Both the position numbers and the translations under genes were made by a program. This document shows, piece after piece, positions 13,649-25,026 of a DNA stretch of 64,000 nucleotides. This DNA comes from Myxocyprinus asiaticus. Its lineage: Eukaryota; Chordata; Actinopteri; Cypriniformes; Catostomidae. The notes under the pieces were generated by a model. The model made no database searches and was not told the origin of the DNA. It worked only from the letters and a program-made list of their open reading frames with translations. Location of the stretch: NCBI RefSeq assembly GCF_019703515.2, contig NC_059365.1:36537501-36601500 (forward strand), given 5' to 3'. Position 1 is the stretch's first letter; every line of letters begins with the position of its first letter.

Positions 13649-14464
13649 TAGTAAATGCATGCTTACATACATCAGCAAACAAACAGCAAATATGTGGCCT
13701 TTACAGACCTTGGTTACTAATTGGCTGGACATTAATGAATAATTTGTAAGCATGAATCATGTTTGAAGTGGGGAAATTATTTTTTTTATAGTTTCTGAAG
13801 ACATTTGTAAATGTAAAAAAGTGCATGAGCTCATTTATAAATCATTTCTGAAAAAGTCTAAAGAAATTAAGCATTCAAAATGTATAGTAACAAACGATCT
13901 GTTAATCACTATATAACATTTGTAAAAATAAATAAATAAATAAATAAAAAGTGCAAGGCCATATAGGAATGAAAGCTTAACATATGTAAGTATTTGAATT
14001 TACATGATCTGTTTAGCATTAAATTATTCACTATTAAAAATTAACAAGTGCATTATCTCATATTTCTAATTATCTGAATATACATTAAAAATCTGTTAAT
14101 AATGTTTTTCAATTATCTTTTAATGAAAGTTATTATAAAGTGTTAACCTGAAATCTAATTATTTTATTTTATTCTACTTTAAATTCTACACAATTTAGCT
14201 GGCACTAAAACAATGACACAATAAGGGTGAACAAATTAATCAAATGGGGTGACAACATAAAATTGAGCAAATAAATGTATTTAATAAAACACATTAAATT
14301 GAAAATAAATAAATTTATACTAAATACAACTAATAAAACACTTTTATATTACCAAACATTAAAAAAAAAAAATTAAAAAAAACATAGTGAAAAACAGCTG
14401 CAATTAAATAAATTATGCATTAATTAAAATTAAACCCAGTAATGTAACAACAGGAACGCCACCC

Positions 14465-14613
14465 ATTGTAATTAAGTAAAAGTAAAAAAATTTCCTTAGA
14501 AATTTACTTGAGTGAGAGTAAAAAGTACCCACTTTTAAACCTACTCTTTTTTTTCCAAAAAGTTACTCAAGTAAATGTAACGGAGTAAATGTAGCACGTT
14601 ACTACCCACCTCT
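14465..14613. mobile_element. hAT right-end fragment
   Basis: The segment ends GTTACTACCCACCTCTG, whose reverse complement CAGAGGTGGGTAGTAAC is a recurrent fish hAT terminal sequence. Upstream it has the characteristic run of TTACT/AGTAA words. No matching left end was found nearby, so only a terminal fragment is called. Confidence 0.5.
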
Positions 14614-15577
14614 GTTTACAACTAAAACACAACTCATTTTTACTCCACTCTGTGGACATTTCACTTAGAAACTGGAGCTCAGAAGTGCCCTTATGTCCAC
14701 CAACATTTCCAGCTTCGGCCACTGGGGGCATTTTCGATTTTTTTAATTTCGGCAATGACCGCCCTAAGATATATATTGTACAGTCTGACATAAAAGAGTT
14801 AATATCACACAGTCTACCTTGATTTCAATGAAGATCTCACCGGGACATATCTTACAATCTGACAAGCAATAATCTTAAAGGACAAAAAAAAAAAAAAAAA
14901 AATGGTACAGTGTGCAACCGACTTGCATTCAGATCAAAGAAAGATATGGGAGAGAGAAAAATAACTAAAATAAAAGAGTGAGACAGAGACCGATGTGATT
15001 ATAAAGTAAAAGGAAGCCCCATTGATTTCCTGTTTTATTAAATGTGGCACCACAGTCGTGTTTTTGCCTAGTTGTGTCAGGTGTTTGGAAAGTGGAGTAG
15101 ATTAGGAGGGAGGAGATTTATTGTGTTGCTCTCAAGGGGTCAGGTCAGCATGTGTAATACAATGTAATCACAGGCGTTAAGAGGACAGGGGCATGGACAA
15201 TGTCTTCCTTTTTAAGGCATATTAAAGCACATTAACTATTGGAGAGTATGCTGACTGTCCTGCTTACTAATGTATTGGCCTGCTGTATGAGGGAGATTAT
15301 TATTTAGATCTGTGTTATAAGAGGGATTTATGAACATCTGATGTCATACAGAGATGGTTGTGTCATTGGTTGTGTCAGTCAACCATGCAATGCCATGTGT
15401 GTGTGTTCTTCTGACATGTCATGCATTTGTTTTAATAGCAGACCACACGTTTCTTAACCCATGCACTCTCTCCTCTTCCTCCTGGGACATTCACTTCCTC
15501 TTGTTATTACCAAGTGATTCCAGAACCTTCAGTAGATTAGAGTTCTAGAAGATTAAGGTAGCAAACAGGATACAGAA
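14614..15577. other. Unique-looking non-coding DNA
   Basis: There is an A-rich tract at 14884-14902. Positions 15050-15350 are of higher complexity and could be regulatory, but nothing specific can be read. No gene is supported. Confidence 0.35.
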
Positions 15578-16165
15578 TGGCAGAATTCCATACAATGCAG
15601 GCGAATGGTGATCAGGCCTTTGAAGCTTCAAAAAGAAGATAAAGTCAGCATAAAAGTAATCCATATGACTCCAGTGGTTTAATCAATGTCTTCTGAAAGC
15701 AATCTAGTTGGTTTAGGGTGAGAACAGACCAAAAAATATCTCCTTTTTCACCGTACATCTTGATGCCATCTAGCACTATGTGTATGCGTCAAGTACTAGG
15801 AAGTGTAATCGAGCTTGAAATCATGATCGTACCACAAGACTGCAATGAAAGATGTAAAGAGAAAGGAGTTATATTTTAGTCTGTTCCCACCCAACACCAA
15901 CTGGATCACCAACCGGATCACTTCAGAAGACATTGTTTAAACCACTGGAGTTGTATGGATTACTTTTATGGTGACTGTATCTCCTTTTTGGAGCTTCAAT
16001 GGCTTATTCACCATTCACTTGCATTGTATGGACCTACAGAGCTGAGATATTCTTCTAAAAATCTTTGTGTTCAGCAGAAGAAAGAAAGTCATACATATCT
16101 GGGATGGCATGGGGGTGAGTAAATAAAGAGAATTTTAATTTTTGTGTAAAGTTTTCGTTTAAGGA
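15578..16165. mobile_element. Angel-like palindromic element, diverged
   Basis: The left arm (CATACAATGCAGGCGAATGG, then TAATCCATATGACTCCAGTG) is mirrored on the right (GGAGTTGTATGGATTACTTT, CATTCACTTGCATTGTATGG and CAGCAGAAGAAAGAAAGTCA). This is the wording of the Angel-like elements at 25793 and 29568. The outermost left TTAAAGGGATAGTT terminus is missing, so this copy is truncated. The loop (about 15740-15890) differs from the other copies. Confidence 0.7.
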
Positions 16166-17129
16166 TATAGATCTTTTTTTTTTAAATAATTAATTTAAAT
16201 AATTAATATAGCTGCTGTTTTTAATAATACATTTGATTTTTCAGCATGAATTACCCAAAAAACGTATTATTCACAAAAAATAAAATTATTATACAATTAT
16301 ATACAACATATAATTGTATATAAATACATTTAACATATATATACTGTATATATAATTTAATATCAATGAAATAAATATTAACAATAAATATGTAATATTT
16401 CATTATGAAATATATTTTTATTTAATTTGGTCTAATATTTCATAATATTTAATATTAATATAAATATAATTTAAAATAACATATAAATAATTGTATTTAA
16501 TACATTCATTTAATTGTATTTCATTACATGGTAGAAAAACACTTAATTTTAGAATTCTCAAATTTACTAAGAATTGCATTCAGGCTTTGAACTGTGATTC
16601 AGTAAATTCCCATTCCTGTCATTCCATTTCAAATTCCAATTCAACATCCTTTTAAATACAGAATTTTGACAGAATCCTGAACTCCTGAAGTGTTTGAAAT
16701 CTGTGTGGCTCATAGAGACTTTAGCTTACATGTATAATGGCCCAGTTAATCAGTGTAGCAATTAGCAGTTGGAGCTTTTGCCAGCAGCTAGTACATGTAC
16801 TCCAAATCATTGAGCCATGGTGCTCATGTGGGCAATGCAGGTTTGAATCTGGCTTGAGAATTTTGATCTAATTCGCCACTCTTCCCCATTCAAATCCTGC
16901 CATATCAGTACTATGCTATAAACAGTGTCAAAAAGGCTTTAAAAAACATTAAAATTATAAAGAAAAACAGGTTGTATATTATAAAGGAATGCAGATGGCC
17001 AGAAGTAAAAAAATAAATAATAATAACTGATGCATCAATATTAAATTATGGTGTTTTCTTTAAATAACAGAAGGGTGACGGATAAGAATGAGTCTAAGAA
17101 ATCTACAATGGATTGCTAAAATGACTTAT
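16166..17129. other. AT-rich DNA with a possible SINE fragment
   Basis: 16170-16560 is very AT-rich with TAATATTTAATAT-type words. At 16805-16860 a GAGCCATGGTGCTCATGTGG stretch followed by GGTTTGAATCT resembles degenerate pol III A and B boxes, so a decayed tRNA-derived SINE is possible but weakly supported. Nothing else is recognised. Confidence 0.3.
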
Positions 17130-18660
17130 TCTCGGATGCATTTTTACTCGGACTTGACTCGGACTCGAGCCTTTCGAACTTGGGATTTTTTCAGAGTCCG
17201 GCTGAGTCTGTGGCATTTTTGATGCAATGAAAAACAAACAAACAAACAAAAAAATAGCATAACATAGGGTGAACATACTACATCCTCTTTTCCCCAGACA
17301 TGTCCTCATTTTCAGACCTTGTCTTCATATTGATGTGCTCTCTATAGTTAGTACTATCATACATTCTGCGTATTTGATACTGCGCATCAGTTTTCATGCG
17401 TATATGTCCTTACGTGTGATTATTCTGGCTGAGAGCAGCAGCACGTACTCTTTCAAAGTACTTTTTTAACTCTCTCGCCCACGCGCCCGTGCTGTATGTG
17501 TGTGCAGGAAAGAGATCGCCATTCGTCAGACGTGCTCTGCCGCTTTCATCCAGAAATATCAATAACATAAGTACACTTTAAAGAGTACGTTCCTAAGCTC
17601 TTCAAATTATTTAATAGAACACATGTTTTATCAAACTCACACTCCCTACGCAAAGTCATTTCTAACTGAAAATGTTGACTATATCAAATTTACTATGAAT
17701 CAGGGACATTTAAACTAATATGAAATAGACCATGATGGAAATTGTACAGCAACCTCTGTTTGTTACCTGTAAAGCTGGCATTTGCGTTTCAATGGCAAAA
17801 AAGTCTGAAAATACAATGAAGAACACAAGTGAGGGGAGAAGTCTCTATTCACCTATTAGCATACTAAATATAATGTGAAAAGAACAAAATGTCAGCCCAA
17901 GGTGTGTTTGATCTTGACTTTAGGGAAGTAGGCTACACCTGGACACAGCAGGAAGACTGAAAAGTGTGAAGTGTAGTACTGTAGTGTATAAATATATATT
18001 TTTTAATGGTATCTGATCTTTTCTGTTTTTATTTTATGTTGTTGTATTTAATTTTATGGCCATTATTAAATGTTTTAATATTACCATTTATTAAATGTAT
18101 TAAACACATTAAATGTATTTAATTAATTATATTAAATGCATTTCACCCATAATGAATTCATTGAAAATGAAGTAGAAATAAAAACTAAATTAAAATTCGG
18201 AATAATAATAACTCTGGTTTTAATGACTAACGCAGTTTTCACTTTCTTTAGTCTATGTTTGAGTGTAGGGGAAAGGCAACAAATAAATGAAATGTCAATA
18301 GAACACAATAAGAAGTGTGTTGAAGGACAGTTTTGTCTTCATACACCTAAAGCATATGCTTTCATTCTGAAACCACTTTGAAGTTTGTTCATCAGGATAC
18401 TAATCGTTTGTTTTTATTGCATTTATATTGAGAAACTGTTTTTCTTAGTTGTGAAGGTTAAAATAAGCTTAAAATATTGATGTTGAGTTTACGGTTACAA
18501 TTTTAATTCAGATTTTTGAACAGACTCATTCGGACTCGACTCGGACTCTGCCTGTTATGGACTCGGTCTTGAGTCCGACTTTTGGACTCAGACTCGACTC
18601 GGATTCGATTGTTTAAAGACTTAAGGACTTGACTAAGGTGGACTCAAACCCAATACTAAA
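17130..18660. mobile_element. Element with GACTCGG subterminal repeats
   Basis: Both ends carry clusters of ACTCGGACT/GAGTCCG words: about 17147-17210 on the left and 18528-18645 on the right, the latter ending in TGGACTCAAACCCAATACT. The reverse complement AGTATTGGGTTTGAGTCC is a plausible terminus. Such clustered short repeats are typical of hAT subterminal transposase-binding regions. The left terminus looks truncated and no target duplication was found. The interior has no recognisable protein. Confidence 0.45.
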
Positions 18661-19310
18661 TAATCATAAACATTTATTATGTTTATCTATGTGCCTTCAG
18701 CACACAGCGAAATAACATCAGATAATGAAGAACAACCTCCAAGATGTTACTTTCATAGTATCCTCAAGACACTGACGCACTGGAAAAATGTATCAAACCT
18801 GAGTGTTTCTAAATCCTTAAAGATCCCTGCTGTGTAGTACCTCAATGTGTGATCCAAAAGAGAAATCCACTTTGTGGTTTTGGCTCATTTGGGGAGCACG
18901 GACATGGCCGTATCTCAGGCAGTCGTGATGAAAAACAGCAGAGATTACTCCAACTAACACTGGGAGCATCGCTCATAGTGCAGACACTGATGATCATTAA
19001 ATAGAGATCAAACCGGCCTCTCTCCTCACTGCCTGCTTGTCTTTCCTCTTGTTGGTCAAAGGGGACAGGTAATGCATGTGGCCATGCTTCATTTAGGACT
19101 AAACCATTTTACAGGTCCTTCCTGGACCCATGGACTCTGCTGTGAACATTTGCAAACATGAATATAGATTGATTAACCTATTTAAAGCAATATTTTACTT
19201 AAACAGGAAATGGAATCTGAAACCATGAACATCTCTTGTAGAATTTGCATGTCGTTTGAAACAAACTGCAGCTTAATTTTTTTTTAGGGCTGCCAAAATT
19301 AACTGATTTA
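18661..19310. other. Unique-looking non-coding DNA
   Basis: Positions 18840-19140 are complex, with balanced composition and no repeat signature. No gene is called. Confidence 0.35.
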
Positions 19311-19856
19311 GGCTGCGTTTCCCAAAGCACTAAGTAGAACGTTAGCAGCACTTAAGTAATACTTAATCTCTAAGGCGCATTTCCCAAAAGCATCGTTATC
19401 TAAGTAGTTCGTAAAAACATTCGTAAATTAACGAGAGCTTTGAACCGCTCTTAAGTCCATTAAGTGCAACTTAAACGTATCTTTCTGGCATCTTTTACAG
19501 TTTATCAAAGACAATGGGACATTTAATAAATTGTATTAATATATTTTGATCATTGGAAAGCCATTGTAAACTATTTCAGAAGAAACAAATCGCATTGAAA
19601 TCAATAGGCAGTCTCTGCAGTCTGCGCATGCGACATGATAGGTCTAAATTTACAAGACACGTAATACAGTATAACATTATATTAACCTTCTTTGATAAGC
19701 ATAATTGTAATTGCAATACAAGACGACATGTTCTTATAAACATTATTTAAGAAGACATATGTGAGTAATGTGACCACGCAGTTTAAAACTTAAATAAATA
19801 TGCCTTAATAAATAATACAAATATAGTTAACAGAGGAGATTAGAGTAAGAGTGTGC

Positions 19857-19906
<50 letters not shown>

Positions 19907-20595
19907 ATCCTCCTCCTCTTCTTTCTTCCTCCAATGGCTGGTTCAAATCGGCCCGCCTATCATCTTTTTACAAGGCATTAACAATTTGCACGATGCATAA
20001 TGGCAGTAAGGCTACAAGTACACAGTACCTTGAACTCTAAACAGATGATTTATTAATATTTAGAAAGGTCTATATAGTTTAATACTGATACGTCATTTTA
20101 ATTCTGTTCTGTGTGCATTTGTTCAGTTTCCAGCCAAAAAACTTTAGGCTACACTAGAGCCCCTTATGATTCACATAGTGTACATTCGCATTACATGCAT
20201 TTATTACATACACTTTCATTCATCTCTCTATGACTGAGCATCAGAACATCTGAAACTCTGTCTTACTAAAGCCATAATTATTTCTTTAATTAAATTCTGT
20301 AATAGTTAGGTAATACATTTCGGCACCTCGAAAAGGTTACAAACGACTTCCATGTTTTTCAATATTTCCACCTTATTTTCATTTTGAGAAGACAAACTCC
20401 TGGACATACTGGCCAAAGTGATCAGCACCTTTACACCGGACAAGCTCCCATAACAAAGCACTTAAATATTACTTTATAACGAGTGATCTACGTGCTGGTT
20501 TGGGAAACAGGCGTTTCTCCATCGCAAAATAACAAGCGACGTTAGTTAAGATGATCGTTAAAGCTTAAGTTGCAATGTTATCGGGAAACCCAGCC
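19311..20595. mobile_element. 1.3-kb element with GGCTGSGTTTCCC termini
   Basis: The left end GGCTGCGTTTCCCAAAGCAC is matched inverted by GGGAAACCCAGCC at the right. Subterminal words (TTAAGT, CGTTA, CCCAAAAGCATCGTTAT) repeat near both ends. Similar wording occurs in a fragment at 23977. These features suit a Harbinger/ISL2EU-like or related non-autonomous DNA element, but the superfamily is not certain. A (CT)n tract lies inside. No transposase frame is visible. Confidence 0.55.
19860..19904. repeat. (CT)n microsatellite
   Basis: About 22 uninterrupted CT units, continuing into a pyrimidine-rich CTTCATCCTCCTCCTC stretch. Confidence 0.95.
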
Positions 20596-20814
20596 ATAAT
20601 CTGTTTAACAGCATTACATTTCTCATGATCGTCTAATGTTATTGCTATCTAGTGGCATTTTCATGTTTAATGAAGGTGGTTTGTAAAAGTTTCAAATTTT
20701 ATAATATACTATTATCAAAAATGAAAGCAAAATTAATTTGTAATCATTATTATTTTATTTTAGTTAGTTTTGGAAACATGAAAATGTATTGTAATTTAGT
20801 TTCACTTTTTCCAA

Positions 20815-21732
20815 TTAAAGGAATGTTCCGAGTTCAAATTTAAGCTCAATTGACAGCATTTGTGGCATAATGCTGATTACCACAAAAAAACAAAACAAAA
20901 CAAAATGTGATTTTTGGAATGCCCAATTCCCAATGCACTCTAAGTCCTCATGGTGGTGTAGTGACTTGCCTCAATCTGGGTGGTGGAGGACAAATCTCAG
21001 TTGCCTCTGCGTCTGAGACCATCAATCCGTGCATCTTATCATGTGGCTTGTTGAGCGCGTTATCGTGGAGACATAGCGCATGTGGAGGCTTCACGCTAAT
21101 CTCTGTGGCATCCATGCACAACTCACCATGTGCCCCACCGAGAGTGAGAACCACATTATAGCAACTACGAGGAGGTTACCCCATGTGACTCTACCCTCCC
21201 TAACAACCGGGCCAATTTGGTTGCTTAGGAGACCTGGCTGGAGTCACTCAGCATGCCCTGGATTCGAACTTGTGACTCCAAGGGTGGTAGTCAGCATCTT
21301 TACTCACTGAGCTACCCAGGCCCCCTCATTTATTATTTAAAAAATTGTCATTACAACAAGGGATTTATGATGGATGTGAATGGAGCCAGTTAATAAACAT
21401 AACAATTTTACAGATTTTAGTGAGATAAAAATTGCTTACTAATCTTATTTGTGTTAAGTTATATTTAATATTAAAACTTTGTAGTCATGACAAAGTAACA
21501 GCAGTAAACCATGTTTTCTGGTACATGGCACAATACCAGCAAACATTTATGGACTGCCTGCATTCTCCTCTATTATAAATGCCTAACTGTAACTAAATGG
21601 TTTTTGCATTTTTAAAAAAAGTGTCCAAAGGAGGGACGAGTCAAAATAATTTTTTGTGGTAGTCAAGATTATGCCACAAATGTGATCGATTGAGCTCAAC
21701 TTGTATTGAATGAACCTGAAACATTCCTTTAA
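20815..21732. mobile_element. TTAA-ended inverted-repeat element
   Basis: The left arm TTAAAGGAATGTTCCGAGTT continues into GAGCTCAATTGA-like and TTTGTGGCATAATGCTGATT words. The right arm, read in reverse complement, repeats them (TTAAAGGAATGTTTCAGGTT, TTTGTGGCATAATCTTGACT). Inverted termini are about 75 bp. Both outer ends are TTAA (20815-20818 and 21729-21732). A SINE at 20892-21325 sits immediately inside the left arm. Confidence 0.7.
20892..21325 (-). mobile_element. tRNA-derived SINE, nested
   Basis: Read on the minus strand, the head GGGGGCCTGGGTAGCTCAG carries a pol III A-box-like TAGCTCAGTGAG and a B box GGTTCGAATCC analogue (here AAGTTCGAATCCAGG), followed by a roughly 330-bp tRNA-unrelated body and an AT-rich GTTTTGTTTTGTTTTGTTTT tail. 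The same family recurs at 53498-53956 at high identity by eye. Open frames in it on both strands are not genes. No clear target duplication remains here. Confidence 0.85.
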
Positions 21733-21800
21733 GTTAGTTTTAATTTTTATTTCAGAAAAATAAAATGCTTTCGTTTAGTTTTTGTTAATGATAATAACAC

Positions 21801-22237
21801 TGCTGCAGCGTTTGATGGTAAGAATGAAGCAATGATTCATTTTATAGGTTTTTCGTACACACAATGGAAACATTCTTCAAGCGTAAGGCGCGGTTAGTGG
21901 GATGCTCTCTGCTCATAAGCAGGGTATTGTTGTGACATGTAACAAACATCTTGGTAACATTATCCTACTTGTGTTTTCAATTACTGGAAATCGGTGGAAC
22001 CCTGAAAATCCATCCAGGCCTCGTTCCACGGAGGTCAATGACAGAGTTACGGCACAGCATGAATGCGTTCTGTGCTCTGTTATATACTCACATCTGCACA
22101 CTGATGTGGTTAGTGAGGTCTTCGTCTGGATGTGGAAAGCATAGATTTGGAGCATCGTCTTTTTGAACTCATCCCTGCTCCACTTGAATCACAAATACTT
22201 GTCAGAAGGTGTTCCTTGAAAAAAGAAAAGTAAAGAA
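21801..22237. other. Non-coding DNA
   Basis: A moderately complex stretch with overlapping short frames on both strands and no recognisable domain or repeat end. Confidence 0.35.
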
Positions 22238-22291
22238 CAAATCTTTAACCAGCCTAAGCTGGTTTGCTGGCCTTACCTAGTCTCCTAGCAT
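22238..22291. repeat. CTGGT-type palindromic repeat, left part
   Basis: AACCAGCCTAAGCTGGTTTG and following GGCC-TTACCTAGTCTCC belong to the family seen again at 23789-23975, 26866-27000 and 27170-27330. It is interrupted by the hAT element that follows. Confidence 0.6.
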
Positions 22292-23780
22292 CAGTGTTGT
22301 AGTCGAGACCAGCTCATCTGAGTCCAAGTCCAGTCCTAGACCAGAATAGGTTGAGTTTGAGTCAAGAACGAGACCAGAAAAGGATCAAGTACGAGTCAAG
22401 TCCAAGTTGAGACCGAGACCAGTGAAGGCTAAATCTGAAACAAGAGTTTGTTTATGAATGTATTAAATAGTTTAAAGAACTATAGGTGCATATATCAAAT
22501 AAACCTCATTTATTATTTTAACATTTAACATTTCTGCTTTAAAAAATACAGTATAACTGTAAAGTAACTAACAATAATGTATTAAATATGACAATGTTCA
22601 CGCAGAAAGTGATATAAACATTTACATTCAATTTGTTAACAATTTCCTCAATTGCACTACTATATTTTATTCACTGTAAGTCAAGTAAGCATTTCTGTTT
22701 ACTTTTGCCTGCAAGATTTCATTTCGGTATGTACAGAAACCATTTTTGTTGTTAGTTTTTTTCAGAAACCATTCAATTCTGATGACATTGAGAAAGGTAT
22801 TTTTAAATTTTCTTCAGTATGTATAGCATTCACGTTACTAATGGCTAAAGCATTTCTAAAAGACTAGAGGCCATTCAGACCAAAGCAGTGCAACGAACCC
22901 AAATAACACGTACATCTCCAAGATGTCTGTTTCGATCTTTTCATCTGGAAAGCAACTAACATCTGCTAAACATCTTAAAAAGATCACATTTACAATCATT
23001 CTAAACGTCTCATTTGCGGAATGTCTTATTGACATCCGATATTATAGATGTATTGCAAACGAGCTAAAATAGGCATCTTCCAGATGTAAACACACCTATT
23101 AAATAGATGTCTGGGTGTTGTATGTGTGCTATCAAGGAATAGAGTATAACACAGGTGTCTCGAGACACGTTTTTAACAGTTGATGTTCTTTTTGTGATGT
23201 TTGATGTTCTTGACAAAAAAAATTGTGGTACGTAATGCAACGGTCAAAGACATCAGTTTAGCATGTTTACAAACAACTGAAAAACAGCATGGGAGGATGC
23301 AACACTGTGTTTGGTGTGAACAACCCCTTATTAACAAGACACAGCACCAATGGAAGTTTCTCAAAGTTACCTCTCAAAAGGTCAATACTTACTGACCTCT
23401 TTTTTTGACTGTAGGTAAATATCCACTTGATCCAACGAACAAATCGGACTGAATAGCCAATCGATTCAGACCTTTTTGCTAACCTGTTTGGCAAATTTTC
23501 TGAAAAGAACCAACTCAATAGAATGACTTATTTGTGAACTGGGCATCACTAGTTCTGATTCTCACCAGATTGAAATGCGGGACATTATGTCAAGATCTCT
23601 GATATTGTCAGTCAAAAATGTTTGTCAGATAACTCAAAGCTTTTCACTGTGTATTTTTTGAAAAGGGACTCGACCGGGGTTAAGACCGAGTCCACACTTG
23701 TTCAAATTCGAGTCAAGACTGAGTCAAAGACCAAGACCATGAAAATATGGTCGAGTCCAGTCTCGAGTACTACAACACTG
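22292..23780. mobile_element. hAT element with perfect 8-bp target duplication
   Basis: The left end CAGTGTTGTAGTCGAGACC is matched inverted by CTCGAGTACTACAACACTG at the right. The octamer CCTAGCAT flanks it exactly on both sides (22284-22291 and 23781-23788), diagnostic of hAT insertion. Clustered GAGTCAAG/GTCGAGTC words occupy both subterminal regions (22310-22430 and 23660-23770). The interior encodes no recognisable transposase and seems to hold another element (22866-23340). It lies inside a CTGGT-type palindromic repeat. Confidence 0.85.
22866..23340. mobile_element. Probable second hAT-like element nested inside
   Basis: The segment begins GGCCATTCAGACCAAAGCAG and ends near GTTTGGTGTGAACAACCCC, and contains ACAGGTGTCTCGAGACACG and ATGCAACGGTCAAAGACATC. 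These words match the hAT-like family at 44590-44800 (CAGGTGTCTCGACATG, CGGTGCAACAGTCAAGGAT, TCGGTGTGAACGGCCCC). Boundaries are approximate. Confidence 0.45.
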
Positions 23781-23788
23781 CCTAGCAT

Positions 23789-23976
23789 GGTAAGAGGGGT
23801 TAAAGGGGTTTTGACCACTATTCAGCTGCTAAGGCTGGAAGACCAGCTAAACCAGCTGAAGATTACTTTGGCCAGAGATAGCTGAAGAGCTGAAGATCAC
23901 TCTGTTCCTATCTGTTCCTCTTAGCTGGTGCTTACACCAGCCTTACCTGGTTTGTTGGTCTTAACTGATCTCCCAG
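23789..23976. repeat. CTGGT-type palindromic repeat, right part
   Basis: Contains AGACCAGCTAAACCAGCTGA, GCTGGTGCTTACACCAGCC and TCTTAACTGATCTCCCAGCC. It continues the repeat broken by the hAT insertion at 22292. Confidence 0.6.
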
Positions 23977-24376
23977 CCTGGGGTGCATTTCCCAAAAGCA
24001 TTGTTAGCCAACTATGGTCACAAGTTCCATCATTAGCAACATTGTTCAATGACTTGGTATTTCCCAAACACACTGGTTTATTGATTGATGTATGTCCTCA
24101 TGAAAACTCCCCTCGAAATCCAAACACAAGTGATCACAGGAGATGCATTTAAGCAACCAGGTTACACAGAACCGTTGGACACAGCGCAGTAAGTTGACTA
24201 CATGGGGCTGCCTGCATCTTTGACGCGCAACACGCTGAATTCAACAAAAGCACTTTGAAATGCATTTTAAACCAATTTATCAGCACAACTTTTTGTTAAA
24301 TAGGCGTTAATAAAGCAATGCAAAATAATGTGGTTAAAAGATGTCTGTTGGGTATTTGGAAGTTCCACATGCAGTC
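23977..24376. mobile_element. Fragment of CCCAAAAGCATTGTT-type element
   Basis: GTGCATTTCCCAAAAGCATT and TTAGCCAACTATGGTC resemble the termini of the element at 19311. No right-hand partner was found, so this is one end only; the true right boundary is unknown. Confidence 0.4.
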
Positions 24377-24856
24377 ACATGTTTCCATCCAAGTTGCCAA
24401 TTTAATTAATGTGAAAAATTAGAATATTGCAAAACAACAGCATGTCACACAGTTCTGTGAAAGCTATGTGTGCGCGTTCCTCCTTCTTTTGTCGTGCAGA
24501 TCTATAAGATATTTTTCAAAAGTCAAGTAACCTCCTCTTCCACTCAGTTCAAGTTTGAATTCAAATTATTTTATCTGCAAGCTATATGCAGACCAGAGCA
24601 ACATTTTGGATCCAATGATTTTGATCCTGGTTAGTTAGATATGAATTAAGTAACATGACTTTTTTGATGCCTATCTTGTTTTCCTATTTAAATTCTAGGA
24701 GTTTATTTAATAAATGTCTATTCATCACAGTTTATGCAAGCGTAAAAGTTTTTGATGCTCATTTTGGAGATTTTATTCGCATCTTGGTCTTTCCATTCAG
24801 CCGTTTTATTCGATATCCCAAAATGTGCATAAAAATACGCTGATGGAAACCCAGCT
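24377..24856. mobile_element. MITE with GTTTCCATC termini
   Basis: Left CATGTTTCCATCCAAGTTG is matched inverted by GATGGAAACCCAG at the right, about 480 bp apart. Subterminal AATTTAATTAATGTG and TTTTATTCGCATC words are in keeping with a known type of cyprinid palindromic MITE. No coding capacity. Confidence 0.55.
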
Positions 24857-25026
24857 ATTGACAGACACGCAAACATTATTTTTCTTCAGTAAATCTGACT
24901 GAATCCAAACAATATAAGAATGTTATACTCTGCAAATTGTGGTTTGGGTTCTGATCTATGTTAATTATACCTTTTGAATATTCCTCCTCATGCAAAATTG
25001 ACTTACTGACTGTTAAGTTTGAGATA

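Larger units (their letters stand above)
10829..14148. mobile_element. 3.3-kb element with long inverted termini
   Basis: About 180 bp at the left (10829-11015) recur inverted at the right (13965-14148). Both share the terminal AACACTTTATAATAACTTTC-like word (left copy AAAACTTTATAATAACTTTC), then ATAATGCACTTGTTAAT and CAAATTCAAATA further in. This is a non-autonomous DNA transposon by structure; I cannot assign a superfamily. Its interior holds two (TA)n tracts and a 1.4-kb TTAA-ended element. No transposase-like reading frame is visible. Confidence 0.65.
20744..21800. repeat. Old repeat split by the TTAA-ended element
   Basis: TTTTAGTTAGTTTTGG before the insertion (20757-20772) and TTCGTTTAGTTTTTGTTAATG after it (about 21770) are wording of a common fish repeat that also appears at 11590-12215. 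The two flanks are separated by the element at 20815-21732, which makes this the oldest layer of the nest. Confidence 0.4.

Noticed and set aside
19311..20595. Three-base target duplication that would prove Harbinger-type insertion
   Set aside because: Flanks are TTA on the left and ATA on the right; not a clear duplication, so the superfamily is left open.
20907..21310. Several open frames in both directions at 20.9-21.3 kb, with matching ones at 53.6-53.9 kb
   Set aside because: They fall in two copies of the same tRNA-derived SINE; the similarity comes from the SINE, not from a protein family.
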